Below are positions 8,770 to 16,243 of a stretch of DNA of 64,000 bases, piece by piece. Source of the DNA: Cyanobium sp. Cruz CV13-4-11 (GTDB lineage: Bacteria > Cyanobacteriota > Cyanobacteriia > PCC-6307 > Cyanobiaceae). The notes under the pieces were generated by a model. That model searched no databases. It worked only from the letters and a program-made list of their open reading frames with translations, and was not told where the DNA came from. Every line of letters begins with the position of its first letter. The first letter of the stretch is position 1. Position numbers and translations under genes: made by a program. The stretch covers positions 248,001-312,000 of the forward strand of contig NZ_JAGQCH010000001.1 in NCBI RefSeq assembly GCF_024346055.1, in the 5' to 3' direction.

Positions 8770-9522
8770 ATGGGTGAGGTCGCTCCGGCCGGAGACGGTG
8801 GCATCCATCCGCTGGTGGATGGCCTGGCCGAGCGGATCCGGCTCTGTCGCCATGCGCTCCCGGAACTGGCGCCAATGGCGATCGATCCCGACCTGGAGGC
8901 GATCAGCGGCAGCCTGGACGGGGATGCCCTCTACATCCGTAATGAGGTGCACCGCTGCCGGGGCCTGCGCAAGCTGCACCTGGAGACGGCCCGGCTGGGC
9001 GCTGGACTGCAGATCCTCCACTGCGTCTTCTTCCCCGATCCCCGCCACGATCTGCCGGTGTTCGGCGCCGACATCGTGGCCGGCAAGGCCGGGGTGAGCG
9101 CCGCCATCGTTGATCTCTCTCCGGTGGGGGAGGCGCTGCCGGCGCCGATCGCCGCGGCCCTGGCGTCCCGCCCCCGTCAGGCCTTCGAGCAGGTGCGGGA
9201 GTTGCCGCCCTGGGGCTCGATCTTCTCTCCCTACGTGCTGTTCGTCCGGCCGGGGTCGGAGGCGGAGGAAAAGGGGTTCGTCGAGGAGGTTGCCAGCTTC
9301 CTCGGCGTGCTCGCCGAAGCCGCCAGCGTGAGTCCTTCCCAAGCCCATGACCATCCGGCTACGGTTGCCCGATGGCAAGGGCAGTTGAGGTATTGCAAGC
9401 AACAGAAACAAAACGACAAGACCCGGAGGGTTCTGGAGAAGGCGTTCAACCCCCAGTGGGCGGATCGCTACATCGAAGACCTGCTCTTCGACGACCCACC
9501 GGCCCCTGGCGCAACGGCCTGA
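8770..9522 (+). CDS. pcyA: Phycocyanobilin:ferredoxin oxidoreductase
   Basis: A 250-residue ferredoxin-dependent bilin reductase that converts biliverdin IXalpha to phycocyanobilin, the chromophore of phycobilisomes and phytochromes. The signature ILHCVFFPDP...DLPVFGADIV gives His84 and Asp101, equivalent to the catalytic His88/Asp105 of the Synechocystis enzyme. Length is normal. The start ATG at 8770 fits; an in-frame ATG at 8734 would add a cysteine-rich stretch overlapping the divergent peptidase. The 3' end overlaps the exporter gene that follows. Together with chlP and hemA it marks a phototroph. Confidence 0.95.
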   Translation: MGEVAPAGDGGIHPLVDGLAERIRLCRHALPELAPMAIDPDLEAISGSLDGDALYIRNEVHRCRGLRKLHLETARLGAGLQILHCVFFPDPRHDLPVFGADIVAGKAGVSAAIVDLSPVGEALPAPIAAALASRPRQAFEQVRELPPWGSIFSPYVLFVRPGSEAEEKGFVEEVASFLGVLAEAASVSPSQAHDHPATVARWQGQLRYCKQQKQNDKTRRVLEKAFNPQWADRYIEDLLFDDPPAPGATA

Positions 9523-10400
9523 TCGTCGCCGGTTTGGCAGGCCTGCTGGTGGGTGGTGTCGTTCTTTATCAGCGCCTGCAGCCCACCAAGCCCCCGGCCG
9601 CCGCCGTGGTCCGGCCGCCGGCCCCGGTGGAGGCCGTGGCGGCCCTGGGCCAGCTGGAGCCCGACGGTGATGTCCGCCTCCTGGCGGCGCCGATCACCGG
9701 CATCGGCGGCAGCCCCCGCATCACCGAACTGCTGGTGGCCGAGGGCGACCGGGTGCAGGCCGGTCAGCTGCTGGCCCGCTTCGACAACCAGCCGCTGCAG
9801 CGGGCGGAGCTGTCACTGATCCGCACCCGCATCGCCAACCTCGGCCGCCGGCTCACGATCCAGACCCGCGACCTGGCGCGCTACCGCAAGCTGGCCAGCG
9901 ATGGGGCCTATTCGGCCGCCGATCTGGATGTGCTGGAGCAGCGCACCCTGGAGCTCCAGGGCGAGTTGCAGGAGGCCAGGGCCTCCCTGGTCAAGGCCAA
10001 CACGGATCTGGTTAACACCGAACTGAGGGCACCGATCGACGGCACGGTGCTGCGCATCCAGTCCCGCGTCGGCGAACGCCCCGGCGACAAGGGCATCCTC
10101 GAACTGGGGGCCAGTGACCGCATGGAAGTCTCCGTCGAGGTCTATGAGAGCGACATCGACCGGGTGCGGCTCGGCCAGGCCGTGACCCTCACCAGCGAGA
10201 ACGGCGGTTTCGACGGCACCCTTAAGGGAACGGTGCGGCGCATCAGCCCCCAGGTTCGCCAGCGGGAGGTGCTCTCCACCGACCCCACCGGTGATGCCGA
10301 TGCCCGCGTGGTGGAGGTGCGGGTGCGTCTCGATCCCAGCGATGGAGCCAGGGTCGCCTCCCTCACCGGCCTCAAGGTGATTGCCCGCCTGCAGCCATGA
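9456..10400 (+). CDS. devB: DevB-type membrane fusion protein of an ABC exporter
   Basis: A HlyD/DevB-family periplasmic adaptor: N-terminal membrane anchor (GLIVAGLAGLLVGGVVLY), a lipoyl-like half, a coiled-coil hairpin (about LSLIRTRIANLGRR through LQGELQEARASLVKAN), the second lipoyl half ELRAPIDGTVLRIQ, and beta-barrel sequence. It should bridge the DevCA pump to an outer-membrane channel. The start is uncertain: the frame is open to 9372 inside pcyA, and I prefer the GTG at 9456, which leaves a ~25-residue cytoplasmic tail. The stop overlaps devC by 4 bases. The substrate is unknown; the Anabaena homologue exports heterocyst glycolipid, but a unicellular strain would use it for something else. 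Confidence 0.85.
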   Translation: MGGSLHRRPALRRPTGPWRNGLIVAGLAGLLVGGVVLYQRLQPTKPPAAAVVRPPAPVEAVAALGQLEPDGDVRLLAAPITGIGGSPRITELLVAEGDRVQAGQLLARFDNQPLQRAELSLIRTRIANLGRRLTIQTRDLARYRKLASDGAYSAADLDVLEQRTLELQGELQEARASLVKANTDLVNTELRAPIDGTVLRIQSRVGERPGDKGILELGASDRMEVSVEVYESDIDRVRLGQAVTLTSENGGFDGTLKGTVRRISPQVRQREVLSTDPTGDADARVVEVRVRLDPSDGARVASLTGLKVIARLQP

Positions 10401-11563
10401 CCCCCTGGCAGGGACGCCGGATTCCCCTGGCCTGGCTGCTGCTCACCCGCCAGCCGATGCGGCTGGCCGTGGCCCTGGCGGGGATCACCTTCGCCGGGAT
10501 CCTGATGTTCATGCAGCTGGGCTTCCGCGATGCTCTGTTCGACTCCAGCATCACGGTGCACAAGCTGTTCGACACCGATCTGGTGCTGCTCAGCCCGCGC
10601 ACCAAGAGCTCGATCAGCATGACCGGCTTTCCCCAGCGACGGCTGGTGCAGGCCATGGCCGATCCGGACGTGACCGGCACCACGCCGGTGCACTGGAACC
10701 TCCTGCTCTGGCGCAACCCCAAGACCAAGGGCACCCGCTCCATCCTGGCCCTCGGCTTCGAGCCCCGCGACCCCCTGTTCATCGATCCAGCTGTCACCGC
10801 CCTGGCGCCGCGCCTCACCCAGAAGGGCCGGGTGCTCTTCGACGACCAGTCCCGCGATGAGTTCGGACCGGTGGCGAAGTGGTTCCGCGAAGGGCGCACC
10901 GTGGAGAGCGAAGTGGCCGGTAAGCGGCTGAGGGTGGCGGGTCTGTTCACTGCCGGCGCCTCTTTCGGTGCCGACGGCAACATCCTCACCAGCCGGGAAA
11001 CCTTCCTCAGCCTGCTGCCCAACACCCCCTCCGGCAGCATCGAACTGGGTCTGATCCGGCTGCGGCCAAGGGCCGATCCCGCCCGGGTGGTGAAACGCCT
11101 GCAGGCCCTGCTGCCGGAGGACGTCAGTGTCCTCACCAAACAGGGCTTCCTCGATCTGGAGATGGACTACTGGCGCAGCAGCACCGCCATCGGCTTCATC
11201 TTCACCCTGGGTGCCGCCATGGGCTTCATCGTCGGGTGCGTGATTGTTTATCAGATCCTCTATTCCGATGTCAGCGACCACCTGCCGGAGTACGCCACCC
11301 TCATGGCCATGGGCTACAGCCTGCTGACCCTCCTTGGCGTGGTGGCGCGGGAGGGCCTGCTGCTGGCGATCTTCGGCTACCTGCCCGCCTACGCCGCCGG
11401 CCAGGTGCTGTACGCCGTCATCCACGCCGCCACCAAACTGCCGGTGGCCATGGCCGCCGATCGTGCCATCACCGTGTTCCTGATGATCCTGGTGATGTGC
11501 ATGGGCTCGGCGGCGATGGCGATGCGCAAGCTGGGCGACGCCGATCCTGCGGACATTTTCTGA
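10397..11563 (+). CDS. devC: DevC-family ABC exporter permease
   Basis: A 388-residue MacB/FtsX-like permease. The first membrane helix (about 22-42, GITFAGILMFMQLGFRDALF) is followed by a large periplasmic domain and three C-terminal helices (about 270-385). The N-terminal LAWLLLTRQPMRLAVALAGI-type sequence is typical of DevC. It lies between the adaptor (4-base overlap) and the ATPase (4-base gap), giving a complete inner-membrane DevBCA pump. No outer-membrane TolC partner is in the window. Confidence 0.93.
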   Translation: MTPWQGRRIPLAWLLLTRQPMRLAVALAGITFAGILMFMQLGFRDALFDSSITVHKLFDTDLVLLSPRTKSSISMTGFPQRRLVQAMADPDVTGTTPVHWNLLLWRNPKTKGTRSILALGFEPRDPLFIDPAVTALAPRLTQKGRVLFDDQSRDEFGPVAKWFREGRTVESEVAGKRLRVAGLFTAGASFGADGNILTSRETFLSLLPNTPSGSIELGLIRLRPRADPARVVKRLQALLPEDVSVLTKQGFLDLEMDYWRSSTAIGFIFTLGAAMGFIVGCVIVYQILYSDVSDHLPEYATLMAMGYSLLTLLGVVAREGLLLAIFGYLPAYAAGQVLYAVIHAATKLPVAMAADRAITVFLMILVMCMGSAAMAMRKLGDADPADIF

Positions 11564-11567
11564 GCCG

Positions 11568-12311
11568 ATGACCAGCCTGCACCCCGGTTCAGCCCCCGCC
11601 ACCGCCAGCACGGGTGATGGCCCCGCCACGGTGTCGGTGCGGGGTCTCAGCCACTGGTATGGCACGGGTTCCATGGAGCGCCAGGTGCTGCAGGGCATCG
11701 ACCTGGAGATCCATCCCGGCGAGGTGGTGCTGCTCACCGGGCCTTCGGGGTGCGGCAAGACCACCCTGCTCACGCTGGTGGGGGCCCTGCGCCAGGTGAT
11801 GGAGGGATCGGTGCGGGTGCTCGGCTGCGAGCTGAAGGGCTCCAGCCGCCATGAGCGGCAGCTGCTGCGCCGCAGCGTCGGCATGATCTTCCAGGGCCAC
11901 AACCTGCTGCGTTGCCTTACTGCGGAGCAGAACGTGCAGATGGGGGCCGACCTGCTACCGGACCTGGCCTATCGCGCCCGCCGCGATCTCTCCCGGGAAT
12001 GGCTGCGGGCCGTGGGTCTCTCCGACCACCTCGGCAAGCTCCCCCACGACCTTTCCGGCGGCCAGAAGCAGCGGGTGGCGATCGCCCGGGCCCTGGCCGC
12101 CCACCCCCGTCTGCTGCTGGCCGATGAACCCACCGCCGCCCTCGACAGCCGCACCGGCCGCGAGGTGGTGGATCTGCTCAAGCGGCTGGCGCGCGATGAG
12201 GGCTGCGGGGTGCTGATGGTGACCCACGACCCGCGCATCCTCGATGTGGCCGATCGCCTGGTGCGCATGGAGGATGGCCGGCTCTGGGCCAGTGACGCCA
12301 CCGTCGGCTGA
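11568..12311 (+). CDS. devA: DevA-family ABC transporter ATP-binding protein
   Basis: A 247-residue ABC ATPase: Walker A GPSGCGKTT (about 58-66), signature LSGGQKQRVAIARAL, and Walker B LLLADEPTAALD, followed by the switch histidine in VTHD. The insertion after Walker A (RHERQLLRRSVGMIFQGHNLL) is typical of the MacB/LolD/DevA group. It powers the DevC permease just upstream. It is the last gene of the exporter operon; the next gene starts 70 bases on. Confidence 0.95.
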   Translation: MTSLHPGSAPATASTGDGPATVSVRGLSHWYGTGSMERQVLQGIDLEIHPGEVVLLTGPSGCGKTTLLTLVGALRQVMEGSVRVLGCELKGSSRHERQLLRRSVGMIFQGHNLLRCLTAEQNVQMGADLLPDLAYRARRDLSREWLRAVGLSDHLGKLPHDLSGGQKQRVAIARALAAHPRLLLADEPTAALDSRTGREVVDLLKRLARDEGCGVLMVTHDPRILDVADRLVRMEDGRLWASDATVG

Positions 12312-12381
12312 TGACGCTCAGTTGATCCTGGTCTGTTGAGTAAGGTGGAACCTCACAGTCTTTTCGAAGCGCCGAAGCCCT

Positions 12382-12537
12382 ATGTCGAAACGCAGGAACC
12401 TGAAGAAGGAAAAGCAGGAACGCAACCGGGCCTACGCCCGCAAGTTCAAGAAGCGCAAGCTGCGTAACGACGGCCGCGGTGAAGGGGCCGGCAACGGCGT
12501 GACCGGCACGGCCAACAACGGCGGCGCCGCCGACTGA
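12382..12537 (+). CDS. Very small, highly basic protein (51 residues)
   Basis: Reads MSKRRNLKKEKQERNRAYARK and then a lysine/arginine-rich helix (to about residue 28), followed by a glycine/asparagine/alanine tail. The N-terminal two thirds carries a very high positive charge, as in small ribosomal or nucleic-acid-binding proteins. A good hairpin with a T-run follows 28 bases after the stop, and the preceding gap separates it from devA. These point to a real gene that may be transcribed on its own. I believe similar short proteins occur across picocyanobacteria, but I assign no function. Confidence 0.72.
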   Translation: MSKRRNLKKEKQERNRAYARKFKKRKLRNDGRGEGAGNGVTGTANNGGAAD

Positions 12538-12564
12538 CCGCGCCTGCCCCGTCAGGACGGCACC

Positions 12565-12593
12565 GGGGGGATTCGATCGGGATCCCCCTTTTT
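12565..12593 (+). terminator. Intrinsic terminator after the small basic gene
   Basis: A perfect 7-bp stem (GGGGGAT / ATCCCCC, 12566-12572 with 12582-12588) with a 9-base loop, followed directly by TTTTT. It should end transcription of the small basic gene and isolate the glycosyltransferase gene. It also argues against an upstream glycosyltransferase start at 12595. Confidence 0.8.
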
Positions 12594-12654
12594 CATGGCC
12601 GCCATCCCCCACCCCCTTGCCGCTTTCTGCGGCCCTGCCACGCCCCGGACCCCG

Positions 12655-13593
12655 ATGTTCATCAGCGTCGTCATCCCCACCTACAACCGGCTGCCGATCC
12701 TGCGCCAGTGCCTGCAGGCCCTGGAGCGCCAGGAGACCGGCGGCCCCCTGCAGTCCTACGAGGTGGTGCTGGTGGATGACGGCTCCACCGACGACACCGT
12801 CCGCTGGCTGGATGCCCATGCCACCGCCTTCCCCCATCTGCGCCTGATCCGCCAGGACCACGGTGGCCCTGCCGAAGGGCGCAACCGGGGGGTGGACGAG
12901 GCCCGCGGCGACGTGATCGTCTTCATCGACAGCGACCTAGTGGTGACGGAGCGGTTCCTGCTGCACCACGCCACGGCATTGGCGCGGGCCTGGGAGGAGA
13001 GCGGCGACCGGCTCTGCTTCACCTATGGCGCGGTGATCAATACCCACAACTTCGAGTCGCCCACGGCGGAGCCCCACAAGCTGCGCGATCTCTCCTGGGC
13101 CTACTTCGCCACCGGTAACGTGGCGATCGATCGCCAGCTGCTGGAGCAGTCGGGCCTGTTCGACACCGGCTTCCGCCTCTACGGCTGGGAGGACCTGGAG
13201 CTGGGGGAACGGCTGCGCCGCATGGGGGTGCGGCTGGTGCGCTGTCCCGAAGCCGTGGGCTATCACTGGCATCCGCCCCTGAGTCTGGAGCAGATTCCGG
13301 ATCTGGTGCGGGTGGAGCGGGAACGGGCCAAGATGGGCCTGGTGTTCTATCGAAAGCACCCCACCTGGCGGGTGCGCTTCATCATCCAGTACACCTGGCT
13401 GCATCTGGCCCTGTGGGAGCTGCTCACCCTGGGCGGCCTGATCAATGAACGCAGCCTGCGGCCCCTGCTGCGTTGGCTGATCCGCCACGGCAAGGCGGGT
13501 CTGGCGATGGAGCTGCTGAGGCTGCCGCTCAACCGCTTCGGGGTGCGGGCCCTCCATGCCGAAGCCCGCCAGCAGGGCCATTTGGTAGGTTGA
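12655..13593 (+). CDS. Family 2 glycosyltransferase
   Basis: A GT-A fold transferase of 312 residues. N-terminal FISVVIPTYNRL, then VVLVDDGSTDDT for nucleotide-sugar binding, the metal-binding motif FIDSDLV, and the acceptor-side GWEDLELGERLRRMG, as in chondroitin-type and animal-like GT2 enzymes. The C-terminus is helical and has no strong membrane anchor. The ATG at 12655 is preferred over 12595 because the earlier codon abuts the terminator. The acceptor is unknown; a role in surface polysaccharide is inferred. Confidence 0.9.
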   Translation: MFISVVIPTYNRLPILRQCLQALERQETGGPLQSYEVVLVDDGSTDDTVRWLDAHATAFPHLRLIRQDHGGPAEGRNRGVDEARGDVIVFIDSDLVVTERFLLHHATALARAWEESGDRLCFTYGAVINTHNFESPTAEPHKLRDLSWAYFATGNVAIDRQLLEQSGLFDTGFRLYGWEDLELGERLRRMGVRLVRCPEAVGYHWHPPLSLEQIPDLVRVERERAKMGLVFYRKHPTWRVRFIIQYTWLHLALWELLTLGGLINERSLRPLLRWLIRHGKAGLAMELLRLPLNRFGVRALHAEARQQGHLVG

Positions 13594-13703
13594 ACCGGTA
13601 ACCCCAACACCGCACACCTGCACGTTTCGGGTGATCCGCTGCCTGTCCTATGGCGCGGCATCCCTGGCAGGTGGAGGCCAACCCGAAACCCCCCTACAAC
13701 CAA

Positions 13704-14420
13704 ATGGCTGTCGTCACTCTCTCCGAGATGATGGAGGCTGGTGCCCATTTCGGACACCAGACCCGTCGCTGGAACCCCAAGATGTCGCGCTACATCTATT
13801 GCGCGCGCAATGGAGTTCACATCATCGATCTCGTGCAGACCGCCGTCTGCATGAACAACGCCTACAAATGGACCCGCAGTGCCGCCCGCAGCGGCAAGCG
13901 CTTCCTGTTTGTCGGCACCAAGAAGCAGGCCTCTGAAGTGATCGCCCAGGAAGCGGCCCGCTGCGGCGCCTCCTATGTCAACCAGCGCTGGCTGGGCGGC
14001 ATGCTCACCAACTGGAGCACCATGCGCGCCCGCATCGACCGGCTCAAGGACCTGGAGCGCATGGAGTCCTCTGGCGCCATCGCCATGCGTCCCAAGAAGG
14101 AAGCCGCCGTCCTGCGCCGCGAACTGGACCGTCTGCAGAAGTACCTCGGTGGCCTGAAGAACATGCGCCGCCTGCCCGATGTGGTGGTGCTGGTGGATCA
14201 GCGCCGCGAAACCAACGCCGTGCTCGAGTGCCGCAAGCTCGACATCCCGCTCGTGTCGATGCTCGACACCAACTGCGATCCGGATCTGTGCGACGTTCCC
14301 ATTCCCTGCAATGACGACGCCGTGCGCTCTGTCCAACTGGTGCTGGGCCGCCTCGCCGATGCCATCAACGAAGGCCGCCATGGAGCCCAGGATCAGCGCA
14401 GCGGCGACGACGACGCCTGA
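13704..14420 (+). CDS. rpsB: 30S ribosomal protein S2
   Basis: A 238-residue S2 protein with the typical start [20 protein letters not shown], plus [20 protein letters not shown] and DTNCDPD. It joins the 30S head/platform interface. The in-frame extension back to 13650 lacks homology and is left out. It is followed after 38 bases of pyrimidine-rich spacer by tsf, the conserved rpsB-tsf order. The short acidic C-terminal tail (SGDDDA) is unremarkable. Confidence 0.98.
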   Translation: MAVVTLSEMMEAGAHFGHQTRRWNPKMSRYIYCARNGVHIIDLVQTAVCMNNAYKWTRSAARSGKRFLFVGTKKQASEVIAQEAARCGASYVNQRWLGGMLTNWSTMRARIDRLKDLERMESSGAIAMRPKKEAAVLRRELDRLQKYLGGLKNMRRLPDVVVLVDQRRETNAVLECRKLDIPLVSMLDTNCDPDLCDVPIPCNDDAVRSVQLVLGRLADAINEGRHGAQDQRSGDDDA

Positions 14421-14458
14421 CCCCTTCTCTCCCTCCCGACCTCCCTCCCTCCCGACCC

Positions 14459-15118
14459 ATGGCTGAGATCACAGCGAAGCTCGTCAAGGAACTGCGCGAC
14501 AAGACCGGCGCGGGCATGATGGACTGCAAGAAGGCCCTCACCGAGTCCGGTGGGGATGCCACCAAGGCAGCCGAATGGCTGCGTCAGAAGGGCATCGCCA
14601 CCGCCGAGAAGAAGGCCGGCCGTACGGCGGCCGAAGGGGCCGTCGGCAGCTACATCCACACCGGCGCCCGCGTCGGTGTGCTGGTGGAGGTGAACTGCGA
14701 AACCGATTTTGTGGCCCGCGGTGAGCTCTTCCAGGAGCTGGTGCGCAACGTGGCGATGCAGATCGCCGCCTGCCCCAACGTGGAATACGTCACCACCGAG
14801 GACATTCCCCCCGAAGTGGCGGAGCGCGAGAAGTCCATCGAGATGGGTCGCGACGATCTCGCCGGCAAGAAAGAGGAGATGAAGGTCAAGATCGTGGCCG
14901 GGCGCATCGGCAAACGCCTCAAGGAACTGGCCCTGATGGACCAGCCCTTCATCCGTGACAACACCCTGACGGTGGGTGAGATGGTCAAGTCGGCCGCCGG
15001 CAAGACCGGCGAGAACATCCGCGTGCGCCGCTTCACCCGTTACACCCTCGGCGAGGGGATCGAGGTGGAGCAGTCCGACTTCGCAGCGGAAGTGGCGGCG
15101 ATGGCCAAGGCGGCCTGA
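14459..15118 (+). CDS. tsf: Elongation factor Ts
   Basis: A 219-residue guanine-nucleotide exchange factor for EF-Tu. The N-terminal UBA-like domain ends in the [12 protein letters not shown] motif, and the core contains the TDF contact ([11 protein letters not shown]). The short length is the usual cyanobacterial/chloroplast form with a reduced dimerisation region. It follows rpsB and is probably co-transcribed; the next gene starts 10 bases after the stop. Confidence 0.98.
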   Translation: MAEITAKLVKELRDKTGAGMMDCKKALTESGGDATKAAEWLRQKGIATAEKKAGRTAAEGAVGSYIHTGARVGVLVEVNCETDFVARGELFQELVRNVAMQIAACPNVEYVTTEDIPPEVAEREKSIEMGRDDLAGKKEEMKVKIVAGRIGKRLKELALMDQPFIRDNTLTVGEMVKSAAGKTGENIRVRRFTRYTLGEGIEVEQSDFAAEVAAMAKAA

Positions 15119-15128
15119 GCCGGAGCCG

Positions 15129-16220
15129 TTGAGCGAACCCTCCGACGCGATCGATCTGCCGGGTCAGTTGCAGGCCCTGACCCGGCAGCTGACCGCGTCG
15201 AACCCGGAGCTCTATCGCCATGTGGCCCTGTATCTGCAGGTGCTGCGCCAGGTGCTGCCCCAGCGGGTGCAGCAGGCCTGCTTCCATCTGGCCACCCAGG
15301 TCCATCCCCAGCGCTACGTCGACCTCCCCGATGAGCGCCGCCGCCTGCTGCTCGGCCAGATCAACGAGCTGGTGAGCCGTTGCTCCAGTCTGCTGACGGT
15401 GGAGCAGCTGGTGATCCTCGCCTCCCAGATCTCCCGGGAGCGGCAACGCCGTGAGCGCCACGACCGTCAGCAGCTCCTGGAGGAACTCTCCTGGGATGGG
15501 GAGAGCCCCGACCGTTCTCCCGAACCCGATCCCCTCCCGCCTGGGTCGGTTCAGATTGCCATGGCCCCGCCCCTGACCGGGGCCTCCTCCCTGATGGCCG
15601 CGCTGGCCGGTGGGCCAGGCCCTGCCGCTGATCACGGCCCTTCCGATGACGAGGAGGCCCAGGAGGAGGCCGATGGGGACTCCGAGGGCGACGAAGCCGT
15701 AGACGACGAACAGGACGACGACGAAGAGCGTGCCTCCCCGGAGGATCGCTCCCTGTGGCAGGCGGGGCGGCTACCGGAGGATCCCGAGCAGTTGCTGCGC
15801 TGGATGGACGGCATGGAGCTGGCCCTGGCCCGGCGACTCCGCAACCTGTCGCATGCCATCAACGTGGAGCTGCTGCGGGGCGGTGTCAGCCGCAGCCTGC
15901 TGCCGGTGAGCCTGCTGGACGCGGTCCTGGACGGCCAGCTGGAGACCATGGCCGCCCCGGCCAACCTGATGCGCCTGCCCCTTCCCTTCGGCGCCAGCCG
16001 CTCCCCCCAGGCCCACACGATGGCGGTGCTGCTGCGGCCCGTCGAGCTGGAACTGGAGGAGCCCCGGCTGCGCACCTGCCGGCGGCGGCTGCAGCAGCAT
16101 CGCCAGGAGGTTCGCAGAATGGCCCAGCAGTTCCGTCGCCTGCAACGGCGGTCACGGATCCATCAGGCCGAACAGCTTTGGCTGCAGGACATCCGCCCCC
16201 CATCGATTCCGAGCGACTGA
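15129..16220 (+). CDS. Uncharacterised protein with central acidic low-complexity linker
   Basis: About 363 residues, no named family recognised. The N-terminal helical domain (about 10-120, with YRHVALYLQVLRQVLPQRVQ) is followed by a strongly acidic stretch (about 175-210, Asp/Glu-rich) and a C-terminal helical domain rich in Arg/Gln (RRRLQQHRQEVRRMAQQFRR, likely coiled coil). The TTG at 15129 is the best start because it sits 10 bases after tsf; a later GTG in HVALYL is possible. Its position between tsf and recG suggests a co-transcribed housekeeping role, but this is only inference. Confidence 0.75.
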   Translation: MSEPSDAIDLPGQLQALTRQLTASNPELYRHVALYLQVLRQVLPQRVQQACFHLATQVHPQRYVDLPDERRRLLLGQINELVSRCSSLLTVEQLVILASQISRERQRRERHDRQQLLEELSWDGESPDRSPEPDPLPPGSVQIAMAPPLTGASSLMAALAGGPGPAADHGPSDDEEAQEEADGDSEGDEAVDDEQDDDEERASPEDRSLWQAGRLPEDPEQLLRWMDGMELALARRLRNLSHAINVELLRGGVSRSLLPVSLLDAVLDGQLETMAAPANLMRLPLPFGASRSPQAHTMAVLLRPVELELEEPRLRTCRRRLQQHRQEVRRMAQQFRRLQRRSRIHQAEQLWLQDIRPPSIPSD

Positions 16221-16243
16221 CCGGGTCCTCCGCCGGGGAAGGG

